Position numbers and translations under genes: made by a program. Shown one piece after another: positions 1-10,728 of a DNA stretch of 64,000 nt. The stretch's first letter is position 1; each line of letters starts with the position of its first letter. Where the stretch lies: assembly GCF_000423205.1 (NCBI RefSeq), contig NZ_AUHN01000006.1:124001-188000 (forward strand), read 5' to 3'. The notes below the pieces were generated by a model. That model searched no databases. It had not been told where the DNA came from and worked only from the letters and a program-made list of their open reading frames with translations. The DNA comes from Jonesia quinghaiensis DSM 15701. Its GTDB lineage: Bacteria; Actinomycetota; Actinomycetes; Actinomycetales; Cellulomonadaceae.

Positions 1-121
1 CCGGCCGTGGCTGTTCTGGTTCCCCGGCATCATGATTCTTCTTATCGCCCTGTCCATCAACTTCATTGGTGATGGTTTGCGCGATGCCTTCGACCCACGC
101 CAGAACAGGAGCAAAGACTGA
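1..121 (+). CDS. DppC-type ABC permease, C-terminal end (partial)
   Basis: Reading frame 2 is open from the window edge and gives a 39-residue tail ending in DPRQNRSKD. It has one hydrophobic segment ([20 protein letters not shown]) followed by a [10 protein letters not shown] motif. That motif is characteristic of the C-terminus of the second permease of dipeptide/oligopeptide importers (DppC/OppC family). Its TGA overlaps the ATG of the following ATPase gene (ATGA), so the two are translationally coupled. The rest of the gene lies outside the window. Confidence 0.85.
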   Translation, partial: RPWLFWFPGIMILLIALSINFIGDGLRDAFDPRQNRSKD

Positions 122-1848
122 TGACGTCACCACAATCACGCGTCCCGGTCGCCTCAGAACCCGTCCTTGAGTTCGACAACCTCGACGTCAAGTTCGGCAC
201 AGAGTTCGGAACCGTTCACGCCGTCAAGGGCATATCCATTCACGTACAACCCGGTGAAGTGCTTGCACTCGTTGGGGAATCAGGGTCTGGTAAGTCAGTA
301 ACCTCGATGACGGCGTTGGGTCTTCTCCCATCAAACGCTCGTATCGGCGGGGACATCCACGTCATCGACAATCAAGTCACCTCGATGGATGACCGCCAAT
401 TGCGGCGTATGCGCGGGAACGACGTTGCCATGGTGTTCCAAGAACCGATGACGGCGTTGAACCCTGTTCTGATGATCGGGAAGCAACTCACTGAATCACT
501 TGAGCTGCACGACGTTGCTCACGGCCGCGAAGCTGACGCACGTGCAGTCGAACTGCTGCGCATGGTTGGTATTCCTGAACCTGAACGTCGGGTCAAGCAG
601 TTCCCCCACGAGTTGTCCGGTGGACAACGTCAACGCGTGGTCATCGCGATGGCACTTGCGTGCGACCCTCGGGTCATCATCGCTGACGAGCCAACCACAG
701 CTCTCGACGTTACTGTTCAGGCCGAGATTCTCGACCTTCTGCGTTCTCTTAAGGAGAAACTGAACACTGGTATCTTGCTTATCACCCACAACATGGGTGT
801 TGTTGCGGATATGGCAGACCGCGTTGCTGTGATGTTCAAAGGCAACATCGTGGAAGAGGGCACTGCAGATGAGGTCCTTAACCGCCCGCAGCACGAATAC
901 ACCAAACGGCTCCTTGCCGCAGTGCCACACCTAGGGCGTGGACCACAGCAGTTCGGGTTCGCACAGAAGGCCGTTGAGCCACTGCGTCCCGGACAATCTT
1001 TGGCGCTTGATGTTCAGAACCTCGTGGTGGAATACCAGCGCGTTGGTAAAACACCGTTCCGCGCTGTTGATGACGTTTCCTTCAGCGTGGCACCAGGCGA
1101 GATCGTTGGGCTTGTCGGGGAGTCAGGTTCAGGTAAGTCCACCATCGCACGGTGCTCCTTGGGTCTCATTCCGGCGCACTCTGGGACAGTCAATATCTTG
1201 GGTGAGGACCTTCACTCTATTGACCGTAAAACCGAAAAGGCGCTCCGTAAGCGCGTTGGTGTCGTCTTCCAGGATCCAGCATCCTCGCTGAACCCACGGT
1301 TCCCTATCGGTGACTGCATTGCTGAGCCACTTGTTGTTCACAAGGTTGGCAACCGTGCGTCTCAACTAGCACGCGTCGAGGAATTGCTGGATGCTGTTGA
1401 GCTTCCTCGTAACGTCATCAACCGTTACCCACACGAGTTGTCTGGTGGTCAGCGTCAACGCGTATCCATCGCTCGTGCACTCGTTCTTGACCCAGAGTTC
1501 CTCGTTGCTGACGAACCAACGTCAGCATTGGACGTCTCTGTTCAAGCGCAAGTGCTGAAGATGTTCCTTGCGCTTCAAGAGCGCTACCAGTTTGCGTGCA
1601 TCTTCGTGTCGCACGACCTCGCTGTGATCGACATGCTGGCACACCGTGTCGTGGTTCTTGAATCAGGCGCGATTGTGGAGCAAGGTACTCGCCAACAAGT
1701 TCTTGGCAACCCGCAGCAGGAATACACCAAGCGACTTATCGCTGCAGCTCCTGTTCCAGAACCCGGTGAACAGCGCCGCCGCCGTGAAGAACGCTACCGC
1801 CTCTTGGCGCAGCTTGGTGACGAGCGTACAGAACTCAAACTGAACTGA
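121..1848 (+). CDS. Fused dipeptide/oligopeptide ABC transporter ATPase (DppD-DppF type)
   Basis: A 575-residue protein with two complete nucleotide-binding domains. The first has Walker A GESGSGKS at about residues 52-59, signature LSGGQRQR near 165 and Walker B VIIADEP near 186. The second has Walker A GESGSGKS near 333, LSGGQRQR near 440 and Walker B near 461. Each half ends with the family's oligopeptide-type tail (PQHEYTKRLLAAVP and PQQEYTKRLIAAAP). Separate DppD and DppF subunits are the commoner arrangement; the single-chain fusion is well known in Actinobacteria. It follows the DppC-type permease with a 1-base overlap and should power uptake of peptides across the plasma membrane. The exact substrate cannot be read from the sequence. 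Confidence 0.93.
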   Translation: MTSPQSRVPVASEPVLEFDNLDVKFGTEFGTVHAVKGISIHVQPGEVLALVGESGSGKSVTSMTALGLLPSNARIGGDIHVIDNQVTSMDDRQLRRMRGNDVAMVFQEPMTALNPVLMIGKQLTESLELHDVAHGREADARAVELLRMVGIPEPERRVKQFPHELSGGQRQRVVIAMALACDPRVIIADEPTTALDVTVQAEILDLLRSLKEKLNTGILLITHNMGVVADMADRVAVMFKGNIVEEGTADEVLNRPQHEYTKRLLAAVPHLGRGPQQFGFAQKAVEPLRPGQSLALDVQNLVVEYQRVGKTPFRAVDDVSFSVAPGEIVGLVGESGSGKSTIARCSLGLIPAHSGTVNILGEDLHSIDRKTEKALRKRVGVVFQDPASSLNPRFPIGDCIAEPLVVHKVGNRASQLARVEELLDAVELPRNVINRYPHELSGGQRQRVSIARALVLDPEFLVADEPTSALDVSVQAQVLKMFLALQERYQFACIFVSHDLAVIDMLAHRVVVLESGAIVEQGTRQQVLGNPQQEYTKRLIAAAPVPEPGEQRRRREERYRLLAQLGDERTELKLN

Positions 1849-1876
1849 TTTTGTTGGGGTAGAACAACCACCACGA

Positions 1877-1918
1877 GAGGACCACGATGCGACACTTCAC
1901 TGTGCATCGTGGTCCTCG
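1877..1918 (+). terminator. Hairpin terminator after the peptide ABC operon
   Basis: A perfect 14-bp inverted repeat, GAGGACCACGATGC (1877-1890) and its complement (1904-1917), encloses a 13-nt loop. It is followed by a modestly T-rich stretch. It lies 28 bp after the stop of the fused ATPase and fits an intrinsic terminator for that operon. Confidence 0.75.
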
Positions 1919-1992
1919 TACGTTTCTGAGCGCACTCTGCACCGTTCTCCTGTTAGCTCTTGCGGCTGTGAGAGGAGCACAAAACGTGTGAC

Positions 1993-2433
1993 GTGATACG
2001 AAGCAACAACTCGGCATATGTTCCTCAGGATCTTGCACTGGTAGAGTATTGGACGGCCCTCGAGAACGTGATGTTCCCGCTGTACGTCCAGTCAGTTCCC
2101 TATGGGGTCCGACGTCAACAAGCGCATGATGCGCTCACCACCTTGGGTTTGGCTCGTCACGATCAGCAGCGTCTGAGCCAGTTATCCGGTGGTCAACTGC
2201 AACGGGTAGCTAATGCTCGTGCTATTGCTGGAACGCCGCAAGTTCTCCTTGCTGATGAGCCAACTAGGCAGCTCGATTCGACAAGTTCAAAGAATGTGAT
2301 GGACATCATTCATGAACTCAGTAGGGCGTCGAATATCGGGGCAATTGTCACAACATGCGATCCAATAGTTGTCGCACGCGCGGATCGCGTGCTTGAAATC
2401 CACGATGGGCGTGTACTGCCCGTAGGTCAGTGA
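1993..2433 (+). pseudogene. Remnant of a LolD/MacB-type ABC ATPase
   Basis: The frame encodes 146 residues matching only the C-terminal two thirds of a LolD/FtsE-like ATPase. A Q-loop-like segment (YVPQDLALVEYWTALENV), signature LSGGQLQRVANARAI and Walker B LLADEPT are present. The whole N-terminus with Walker A is missing, and the switch histidine of the usual VTHDP is replaced in VTTCDP. A good GAGGAG ribosome site at 1972-1977 points to a GTG immediately followed by TGA, which looks like the scar of the original start. No partner permease is adjacent. It probably cannot bind ATP productively, so I call it a decayed gene; a regulatory role for the fragment cannot be excluded. Confidence 0.75.
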
Positions 2434-2511
2434 AGTACGATTGCATAGGCCATCGTATGGCAAGCGCCCCGACCGCGAAGACTTGGGCGCCCCTTCTCGT
2501 ACAACCCCGAA

Positions 2512-4431
<1,920 letters not shown>

Positions 4432-4448
4432 TCACTGACATCTGATGG

Positions 4449-4483
4449 TGGTGCTGTGGTGGCGGTTCGCCACCACAGCACCA
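4449..4483 (+). terminator. Terminator hairpin after typA
   Basis: GGTGCTGTGGTGGC (4450-4463) pairs perfectly with GCCACCACAGCACC (4469-4482) across a 5-nt loop; one further A:T pair closes the stem. It lies 18 bp after the typA stop and just upstream of the mshB ribosome site. There is no T-tract, so termination may be partial. Its position argues against starting mshB at the upstream ATG 4456, which lies inside the stem. Confidence 0.65.
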
Positions 4484-4494
4484 TCGGAGAACAC

Positions 4495-5505
4495 ATGAAC
4501 ATCACCGAGATCCAGCCACAGGGACATCTCGTTGCTGTGCACGCACACCCCGATGATGAAACCCTCTTCACTGGCGGCATCATCGCCCGATGGAGTGCCG
4601 CCGGGCTACCAGTCACCGTCGTGACGTGTACGCGGGGGGAACTGGGTGAATCAATCCCCGAAGATCTCGCTGACCTGCCACAGTCGCCACACACATTCGG
4701 TCGCTACCGGGCAACAGAGCTCCGCGAAGCGTTGCTCACATTGACAGCATCATCGAGCATCACGCACTTCTTTCTTGACGAACTCCCACTGCCCACCGCA
4801 CAGAACCTCGATGCTTCAGCGCAGTTCACTGATTCTGGCATGCAATGGGCAGGTGAAGGGCTACCTGGAGTGTCAGGTCAGGCTACAGCTGCGCCGAATG
4901 CTCCTGCCACCGCGCTTACTCGCGGGGACCTAGATGAACAAGCACAGCGACTTTTACTCCTACTGCGTGAAACTTCGCCTTCATTCATTGTGACGTACGA
5001 GCCAGGTGGCGGATACGGGCACCCTGATCACGTACGCGCCGTGGATATTGTGCAGCGTGCCAGAGCAATAGATGGTGCTTCACCAGATGCTTCTCTGATG
5101 CAGACGCAGTTCCTCGCGTCAGTTCTCCCTGAAGAAGTAAGCCGGTGGGGGAGAGCCCAACTTGCTCACTACCCTCATGCCGAAGAGGCGCATCTTCCTG
5201 ACCCCTTTGGGCCGTTACCGAGTATCAGCGCTCACCAACCGCAACAGATCTTCACAGTGAGCACGGGATCGCTAATACGCCCATTGTTGACAGCGTTGGC
5301 GACCTACCGAACCCAGGTGCACTGGGTGAGCAGTGCGCCAGAACCGCACCCCACGTTGTCGTGGCACCACCACGACGTCAAACTACGCGGATGGTATGCC
5401 CTGTCCAACAACATTCTCTCGCCGCTTTTCGACTGCGAAACCTACGCAGACCTCGGTCAGCTCTCAGCAGATCTCCAGACCAGACAGGTAGCATTTCCGC
5501 TATGA
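4495..5505 (+). CDS. mshB: PIG-L family deacetylase, probable MshB (mycothiol biosynthesis)
   Basis: A 336-residue LmbE/PIG-L zinc deacetylase. The motif AHPDDE is at residues 17-22 (zinc ligands H18 and D21) and a second GHPDH motif supplies H176. MshB removes the acetyl group from GlcNAc-inositol in mycothiol synthesis, the actinobacterial low-molecular-weight thiol pathway. I chose ATG 4495 because GGAG lies 6 bp upstream and the earlier ATG 4456 lies within a terminator stem. The stop overlaps the start of a small membrane-protein gene, so they form a pair. Mca (mycothiol conjugate amidase) is the main alternative, but the length and long middle insertion fit MshB better. Confidence 0.85.
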   Translation: MNITEIQPQGHLVAVHAHPDDETLFTGGIIARWSAAGLPVTVVTCTRGELGESIPEDLADLPQSPHTFGRYRATELREALLTLTASSSITHFFLDELPLPTAQNLDASAQFTDSGMQWAGEGLPGVSGQATAAPNAPATALTRGDLDEQAQRLLLLLRETSPSFIVTYEPGGGYGHPDHVRAVDIVQRARAIDGASPDASLMQTQFLASVLPEEVSRWGRAQLAHYPHAEEAHLPDPFGPLPSISAHQPQQIFTVSTGSLIRPLLTALATYRTQVHWVSSAPEPHPTLSWHHHDVKLRGWYALSNNILSPLFDCETYADLGQLSADLQTRQVAFPL

Positions 5506-5861
5506 ATAAACGCGCCATTGACGTGCTGTCCACAGTTTTTGACTACACACTTTCAGCAGGGCTAGGCGTCTTTATTGCGGTCTTAGGAACAACCCTTCAT
5601 CGGCAATGGCAGCCATATACGCTGATCGTATTATTGCTCGCAGTTGTTGCTGCCACGATCATGCTTCGAGCCTGGAGAGGGATCGTCATGGTGGTGCCTT
5701 TTGGAGTCGCCTTAGTTGCGGTGGCACAAATTCTTGTTCAGGCAGGCCCAGGTGGAGATGTTCTTGTTCCCGACCAGCCCGTCAGTTATGTGTGGATCAT
5801 CGGGTCAATAACTGCAGTTGGCATTGGATGTTTCACCCCACGATCATGGTTTCGTGACTGA
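5502..5861 (+). CDS. Small membrane protein coupled to mshB (DUF6113-like)
   Basis: A 119-residue protein with about four hydrophobic segments: after the N-terminal MNKRAIDVL, then around LIVLLLAVVAATIML, IVMVVPFGVALVAVAQILV and VWIIGSITAVGIG. It starts at ATG 5502 and overlaps the mshB stop by 4 bp, so it is translationally coupled. Small integral membrane proteins are commonly found directly after mshB in Actinobacteria, but I know of no assigned function. A link to mycothiol metabolism is inferred from position only. Confidence 0.75.
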   Translation: MNKRAIDVLSTVFDYTLSAGLGVFIAVLGTTLHRQWQPYTLIVLLLAVVAATIMLRAWRGIVMVVPFGVALVAVAQILVQAGPGGDVLVPDQPVSYVWIIGSITAVGIGCFTPRSWFRD

Positions 5862-5964
5862 ACATTGACAAAAACTTCCCCATGACTTCCGTAGAATAGC
5901 CACGGGTAAATCAACCCGTCGTCAACTTTCTCGTTTCGCATATTCACGGCAACTGGAGCAGGAC

Positions 5965-8817
5965 ATGTCACAGGGCGCTGACCCTCGGCCCACCGAAGAG
6001 CAAGACCAACGCGGAAAGAGCGGAGAATCGGGTCAGCCCTCACAGCAGAGCGATAAGAAAAGCTCAGCACCTCAGGCTGATGTACCCCGTACACAATCAC
6101 CCGCTGACGTTGCGAAAAAGGTAGACACAGACAAGCCGGCCTCGAAGTCAACTTCTGTAGTCTCGCCTAAATCTGCTGGAGCCACGCCGACAACTCCACC
6201 CTCCAAGGGGGAAGAAAACGGCAAACTTCCTGCTACTCAAGAAGCCACAGCGAAACCAAAAGCGCAGGAGAAGGCTCCGGCAGCGAAACCACCACGAAAA
6301 TCTGCTGCCCCAATACCTATTTTGTCGAGCCCGCCACAGGAACCTCTAGGGCCAATGGCATCAAAGAAAGCATCTGCCCCGCAGGCGAAAGGAAAACCTG
6401 AACCTGCAACTGCAGACCCAGTAGGCACATCAGCCGCCCCTGCGAAAACCACCAACTCGGCGAATACGGATGCAGGCGCGGACACGGACACGAAAACCAG
6501 CAAGTCAGATCCGCCGAAGAAATCTGCGCCCTCGACAGCATCAGCAGCTCCCGCACCACAGGCATCCACACCGCCATCAATCCCACCGCGTTCACACCAC
6601 ACAGTGAAACGTAGCCCGGACGCTGCTGCCTCGAAGAAACCAGTTACGTCGAAACAGCAAGAACTTCCAGCACGTACAGCTGCGTCTGTGGGGTCAGCAT
6701 CAACAGCATCGCCATCAACACCACCGAAAAAAACTCCAGCCGTTCCAGCAGCTGTGCCAGCGACGAAGTCGACACCTCCTGCGCAAACGAGCCCTCGTAC
6801 AACGAAAGATGAGAAGCCCACTGAGACAACTCCATCAGGTTCTACCGCGTCTCAGGTAAAAGCATCAGGTTCTCCATCGTCAGCGAACAAGCCAGCGGTG
6901 CGAGAGTCGCCTAAAACGTCGCACCCTAAAGGCTCTGAACCCAAGAAGACGGCACCTAGTTCCGCTTCGCCTGCACCAAGTACAACTGCACCAGCAGTGC
7001 CAACACCGGTGCCGGAAAAGCCTGAGAAAAAAACCGATTCCGTCGCCTCCGAAAAGTCACAAAAGCCAAAAAAACCAGAGCCTACGTATGCATCTCTCGA
7101 TGAGATCGACAATGAGGAAGTGCGCCGCACATGGCCTAAAGCGCTCGGAATCGCTGCCGCTTCAGTCCTAGTACTTGCCGGGATCTACGTTGGTGCGCAA
7201 TGGTCCTACGCCAGCACAGTTGCAAACGGCACCACCGTGGCAGGAATTGATATTGGGGGCCTGGGTAAGGAAGATGCGACTCAGAAACTCACCGAAGAAC
7301 TCATGCCACGGCTGACAGAACCAGCAGAACTCACAGCCGAAGACCTTCGGGCTTCTTTTGATCCCACAGAAGCGGGTATCACCCTCGACGCCGATGCGAC
7401 AGTTGAAGAACTCATTGGTTTTTCGATGGCGCCACAGCGGTTACTAGCCCACTTAACAGGGGGTGATGAGGTTGAACCACAACTCATCATCGACGATTCA
7501 GCTTTTGCTGAGGCTTTGGAAGCCGCAGCCGTGGACCTCGAAGAAGAGCCCGTCAACGGGACAGTTTCTTTCTCCGGGGGTGAGGCAATTGCGAGTACTG
7601 CCGAAGATGGCCGTGGGATCGATGTCGAGCAGGCGAAAGCAAGCATTCTGGACGCAATTGTGACGGAAAATCGTCCAATCGCGTTGCCTGTTGTCAGTAA
7701 AGAACCAGAGATCACCCAAGAGATCACTGACCAGTACTTTGCACAAGCTCAAGAAATGACAGTCGGACCGATCACAGTGGAAGTCGCAGAGACTTCAGTG
7801 GAGATTCCGGTGAAAGACTTCACGAAAACTATTTCTGTGAAAGCTGAAAGTGCCGGGCTAGATTTTGTTTTTGACGGTGAGAAGTTGGCGTCAGAGGTTC
7901 TGGAAAGAACTTCGGGTCTCCTGACTGAAGCCGAAGACGCCCACTTTGAATTTGAGAATGGGAAGCCCATTATCGTCCCCGGAAAAGCCGGGACCCGCAT
8001 CGATAGTGAGCAACTAGCTACAAACGTTAAGCAAGCAGCAACCCAACCCATTGGTGAACGCACTGCCGAAGTTGCTTTGGTTGAGTCAGCTCCACAGGAC
8101 TCAGTTGAAGCCTTGGAGGCGTTGGGGGTAAAGGAAAAGGTAGCAACTTTCTCAACCCCCATCACCAACGACTACCTGCGAACCGAGAACCTTAAAGTAG
8201 CTGCTAAACGCATCACAGGGTACCTGGTCAAGCCAGGTGAGGAGTTCGACCTCCTGGAGGTTATTGGCCCTGTGACCGTGGCTAATGGGTATCACGCAGC
8301 CGGCGTTGTCGTGAATGGAATCCACACCGAAGGCGTTGGTGGTGGGCTTTCCCAGGTGGCAACAACCACGTACAACACGGGGTTCTTTGCAGGCATGACG
8401 GATATTGCACACCGCCCTCACTCCTACTGGTTTGAACGCTACCCAGCGGGCCGCGAATCGACAATCTTTGTGGGTTCGATCGACATGATCTGGCGAAATG
8501 ACTCCCCACATGGTGTCTTGATGCGCTCCTACGTGGCGGACGGCAAATTGACTGTAGAGGCGTGGTCCACCGAAACATACAAGGTAGAAACCACTACCTC
8601 CCCACGGTCCAACGTCGTTGCGGCAACGATGACAACCATGACTGCTGCCAATTGCGAACCTCAACCCATCGGTAGCCCAGGGTTCACGGTGACAGTCACT
8701 CGCAAGGTCACAGAAATTGAATCGGGGGAAGTTGTCATCGATGAAGCAAACACATGGCGATACAAACCAGACAATGGTGTGACGTGTAAAAAGGCGTCGA
8801 GTAAAGACGACGACTAG
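5965..8817 (+). CDS. VanW-family membrane protein with very long Pro/Ala/Lys/Ser-rich N-terminus
   Basis: A 950-residue protein in three parts. Residues 1 to about 385 are low-complexity, rich in A, P, S, K and T and predicted cytoplasmic. A single membrane span (about 392-412, LGIAAASVLVLAGIYVGAQW) follows. The extracytoplasmic part has tandem YoaR-like putative peptidoglycan-binding repeats (consecutive segments with E-rich 'ITVEV' strands) and a C-terminal VanW domain (about 729-862) carrying GGGLSQVATTTYN. VanW-domain proteins occur in glycopeptide-resistance loci and more widely as cell-wall proteins; the biochemical role is unknown. ATG 5965 follows an AGCAGGAC ribosome site. It is monocistronic, ended by a strong terminator. 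The N-terminal tail is far longer than in most family members. Confidence 0.85.
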   Translation: MSQGADPRPTEEQDQRGKSGESGQPSQQSDKKSSAPQADVPRTQSPADVAKKVDTDKPASKSTSVVSPKSAGATPTTPPSKGEENGKLPATQEATAKPKAQEKAPAAKPPRKSAAPIPILSSPPQEPLGPMASKKASAPQAKGKPEPATADPVGTSAAPAKTTNSANTDAGADTDTKTSKSDPPKKSAPSTASAAPAPQASTPPSIPPRSHHTVKRSPDAAASKKPVTSKQQELPARTAASVGSASTASPSTPPKKTPAVPAAVPATKSTPPAQTSPRTTKDEKPTETTPSGSTASQVKASGSPSSANKPAVRESPKTSHPKGSEPKKTAPSSASPAPSTTAPAVPTPVPEKPEKKTDSVASEKSQKPKKPEPTYASLDEIDNEEVRRTWPKALGIAAASVLVLAGIYVGAQWSYASTVANGTTVAGIDIGGLGKEDATQKLTEELMPRLTEPAELTAEDLRASFDPTEAGITLDADATVEELIGFSMAPQRLLAHLTGGDEVEPQLIIDDSAFAEALEAAAVDLEEEPVNGTVSFSGGEAIASTAEDGRGIDVEQAKASILDAIVTENRPIALPVVSKEPEITQEITDQYFAQAQEMTVGPITVEVAETSVEIPVKDFTKTISVKAESAGLDFVFDGEKLASEVLERTSGLLTEAEDAHFEFENGKPIIVPGKAGTRIDSEQLATNVKQAATQPIGERTAEVALVESAPQDSVEALEALGVKEKVATFSTPITNDYLRTENLKVAAKRITGYLVKPGEEFDLLEVIGPVTVANGYHAAGVVVNGIHTEGVGGGLSQVATTTYNTGFFAGMTDIAHRPHSYWFERYPAGRESTIFVGSIDMIWRNDSPHGVLMRSYVADGKLTVEAWSTETYKVETTTSPRSNVVAATMTTMTAANCEPQPIGSPGFTVTVTRKVTEIESGEVVIDEANTWRYKPDNGVTCKKASSKDDD

Positions 8818-8832
8818 CGATACACGTTGACC

Positions 8833-8878
8833 AACACGCCGATGCCCACCCCACGACTGGGGTGGGCATCGGCGTGTT
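8833..8878 (+). terminator. Strong intrinsic terminator after the VanW gene
   Basis: A perfect 21-bp stem runs from 8833-8853 to 8858-8878, with a 4-nt CGAC loop, and continues into TTTT. It lies 15 bp after the VanW-family stop. The next gene's promoter must lie just downstream. Confidence 0.92.
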
Positions 8879-8927
8879 TTCAGCAGTTACGATGGACCCA
8901 ATTCACACGGCAATCCAGGAGATCACC

Positions 8928-9794
8928 ATGCTGGGCAAGAGCGCACGCGAATCCGCCATTCATGTCGCCGCAGCGGCGACCCGCGCCGGTTGGGGGGACG
9001 GGGGTGGAGAAATTCTTGACCTTGGGACCCGCGCCGCCACACTATCCACCATTGCGTCTATCGATGCGATCAGCGCCGTCGTCCATATCGGTCACCCTGC
9101 GCAACCTGACCCAGACTTGGAACGGCTCCTTCTCACCGGTGATGACGCACTGATTATTACTGACTCGGTGAGTATTGAACCGCAGTGGGTTCTTGCCGCG
9201 CGTTCTGCTGAGTCCAGCGGAATGGTTATCGTGGATGAGGCCGGGATGCGAGATTGCCGTGGGGAGTTGCGGGCACTTGGCTTAGCGCCGCGTGTTGTCC
9301 CTTCGCCGACCACCATGGAGCAGCGGGTGGCTCTAGCTGCTGAAGGTGACTATCTCCTTGTGGAACGCGATGTGATTCCACGAGGGTTCTCCGAAGTTGC
9401 AGCTTCTGCCCGCTTGGCGCGCTTACCTGCCTTGTGGTTTGGTCTCCTGGAAGCATCCGCGGGATTGCCCGCTTTCTCCGCTCCGGCGCAAGTGTGGCTT
9501 GCTGTTGGGCCGCAAGAAGACCATGAAGGTTCACTGTTGGCTACATTGTCAGTATTTGCAGACCATGGAGTTGATCTTCAACATTTGCGCAGTGCACGGT
9601 CCACCGTTGGGCCGCACGTTTTCTTGTCGTCGTTTGCGATTTCTTCATCAACGCAGTTGCGTGCACTGCTTGACACGTTGGAAGACCGATCCGTGGAGTA
9701 CAGGATCCTTGCGGTGATCCCTGGCGATTTCCGTTCAGAAGGCCCTGATGCAATTACTCCGGTGTGGGACAACGACCTTTACACGCGTCGGTGA
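8928..9794 (+). CDS. ACT-domain protein of unknown function upstream of pheA
   Basis: A 288-residue protein I cannot assign to a named family. Its last 90 residues look like an ACT domain of the prephenate-dehydratase type (GSLLATLSVFADHGVDLQHL, then a beta strand VFLSSFAI and a helix LRALLDTLEDR). The first 190 residues have alternating Rossmann- or periplasmic-binding-like strands (AVVHIGH, ALIITD, GMVIVDEAG, DYLLVERD). Start ATG 8928 has a good AGGAG at the right spacing; ATG 8892 is possible. Its stop is 4 bp before the pheA start, so it probably heads a pheA-tyrA operon. A role as an aromatic-amino-acid-sensing regulator or a diverged mutase/dehydratase is inference from context. Confidence 0.7.
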   Translation: MLGKSARESAIHVAAAATRAGWGDGGGEILDLGTRAATLSTIASIDAISAVVHIGHPAQPDPDLERLLLTGDDALIITDSVSIEPQWVLAARSAESSGMVIVDEAGMRDCRGELRALGLAPRVVPSPTTMEQRVALAAEGDYLLVERDVIPRGFSEVAASARLARLPALWFGLLEASAGLPAFSAPAQVWLAVGPQEDHEGSLLATLSVFADHGVDLQHLRSARSTVGPHVFLSSFAISSSTQLRALLDTLEDRSVEYRILAVIPGDFRSEGPDAITPVWDNDLYTRR

Positions 9795-9798
9795 CACT

Positions 9799-10728
9799 GT
9801 GACAGATACGTGCGCTTTTCTTGGACCCGAAGGTACCTTCACCCACCAAGCTGCTTTACAGGCGGCGCCGCAAGGGACTCCTCTCATTCCGTGCCCTGAT
9901 GTTGCTGCAGTGTATGACGCGGTCAATAGTGGGAAGTCGCGCTGGGGCGTGGTGGCTATTGAGAGTTCTGTGGAGGGGTATGTCGTCCCTTCGCTTGATG
10001 CGCTTGTTGCTGCAACGAATGTTATTGCTGTGGCAGAAACTTTTGTTGAGATTAGCTTTGATGCCTTTGTGCCTGCAGGTGAGGTGGGGGAAGCCACTGA
10101 AGTGGTGGGGCATCCGGTTGGTTTGGCCCAGTGCTCTGCATACATTGTGGAACGTGGGTTGGTTCCAGTTGCAGCGTCTTCAAATGCTGCTGCGTGCCGG
10201 GACATTAAGAATCATCAGGTGGCTTTGGCTCCTCCGGTGTGCTCTGATTTGTACCCTGTGCATCGGGTCGCTCACGCGGTTGAGGATTTTCATGGTGCGC
10301 GTACTAGGTTTTTCGTTATTACCCAGCGTGATCAGTGGACCCGCCCGGGTACGGATTTGGCGGGCGATACGTCGATGATCGCTATTACACCGCGGGCAAC
10401 GGGTCCCGGTGTTTTAGCGCGGTTTGCGTTGGCTTTTGGGCAGCATGGGTTGAATATGTCGTCCCTGATTACGCGTCCGTTGAAGTCTCTGAGTGGTAAA
10501 TACACGTTCATTGTGACGGTGGATTCTCCGACGTCTTCTGCGCCGATGCGTGCTGTATTGCAGGATTTGATGGCTCATGATGATGCCTTGAAAACGTTGG
10601 GTGTTTATTTCCGTCAGGGCCAACTGGACCAGGGGATTGACGAGTCCAAGATCGCTCCTGGTTCGGTCGACCAAACGAGCAGCTCGATGGATGCCGCACG
10701 TGCGTTGTTGTGGGAGGGGAACCTGTAG
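9799..10728 (+). CDS. pheA: Prephenate dehydratase
   Basis: A 309-residue monofunctional prephenate dehydratase that makes phenylpyruvate for phenylalanine synthesis. The N-terminus CAFLGPEGTFTHQAAL is the family signature, TRFFVI follows the catalytic region, and an ACT regulatory domain occupies the C-terminus (GPGVLARFALAFGQHGLNMSSL). The usual ESRP motif of the Phe-binding site is changed to ITRPLK. GTG 9799 is chosen because relatives begin right before the CAFLGPEG strand; an upstream ATG at 9748 would overlap the previous gene by 47 bp. It sits between the ACT-domain gene and tyrA and overlaps tyrA by one base. Confidence 0.95.
   Translation: MTDTCAFLGPEGTFTHQAALQAAPQGTPLIPCPDVAAVYDAVNSGKSRWGVVAIESSVEGYVVPSLDALVAATNVIAVAETFVEISFDAFVPAGEVGEATEVVGHPVGLAQCSAYIVERGLVPVAASSNAAACRDIKNHQVALAPPVCSDLYPVHRVAHAVEDFHGARTRFFVITQRDQWTRPGTDLAGDTSMIAITPRATGPGVLARFALAFGQHGLNMSSLITRPLKSLSGKYTFIVTVDSPTSSAPMRAVLQDLMAHDDALKTLGVYFRQGQLDQGIDESKIAPGSVDQTSSSMDAARALLWEGNL

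Noticed and set aside
5865-5897. TTGACA and TAGAAT upstream of the VanW gene as a sigma-70 promoter
   Set aside because: Both hexamers are good but are 21 bp apart, too far for a standard promoter; either one may be part of a real promoter with another partner.
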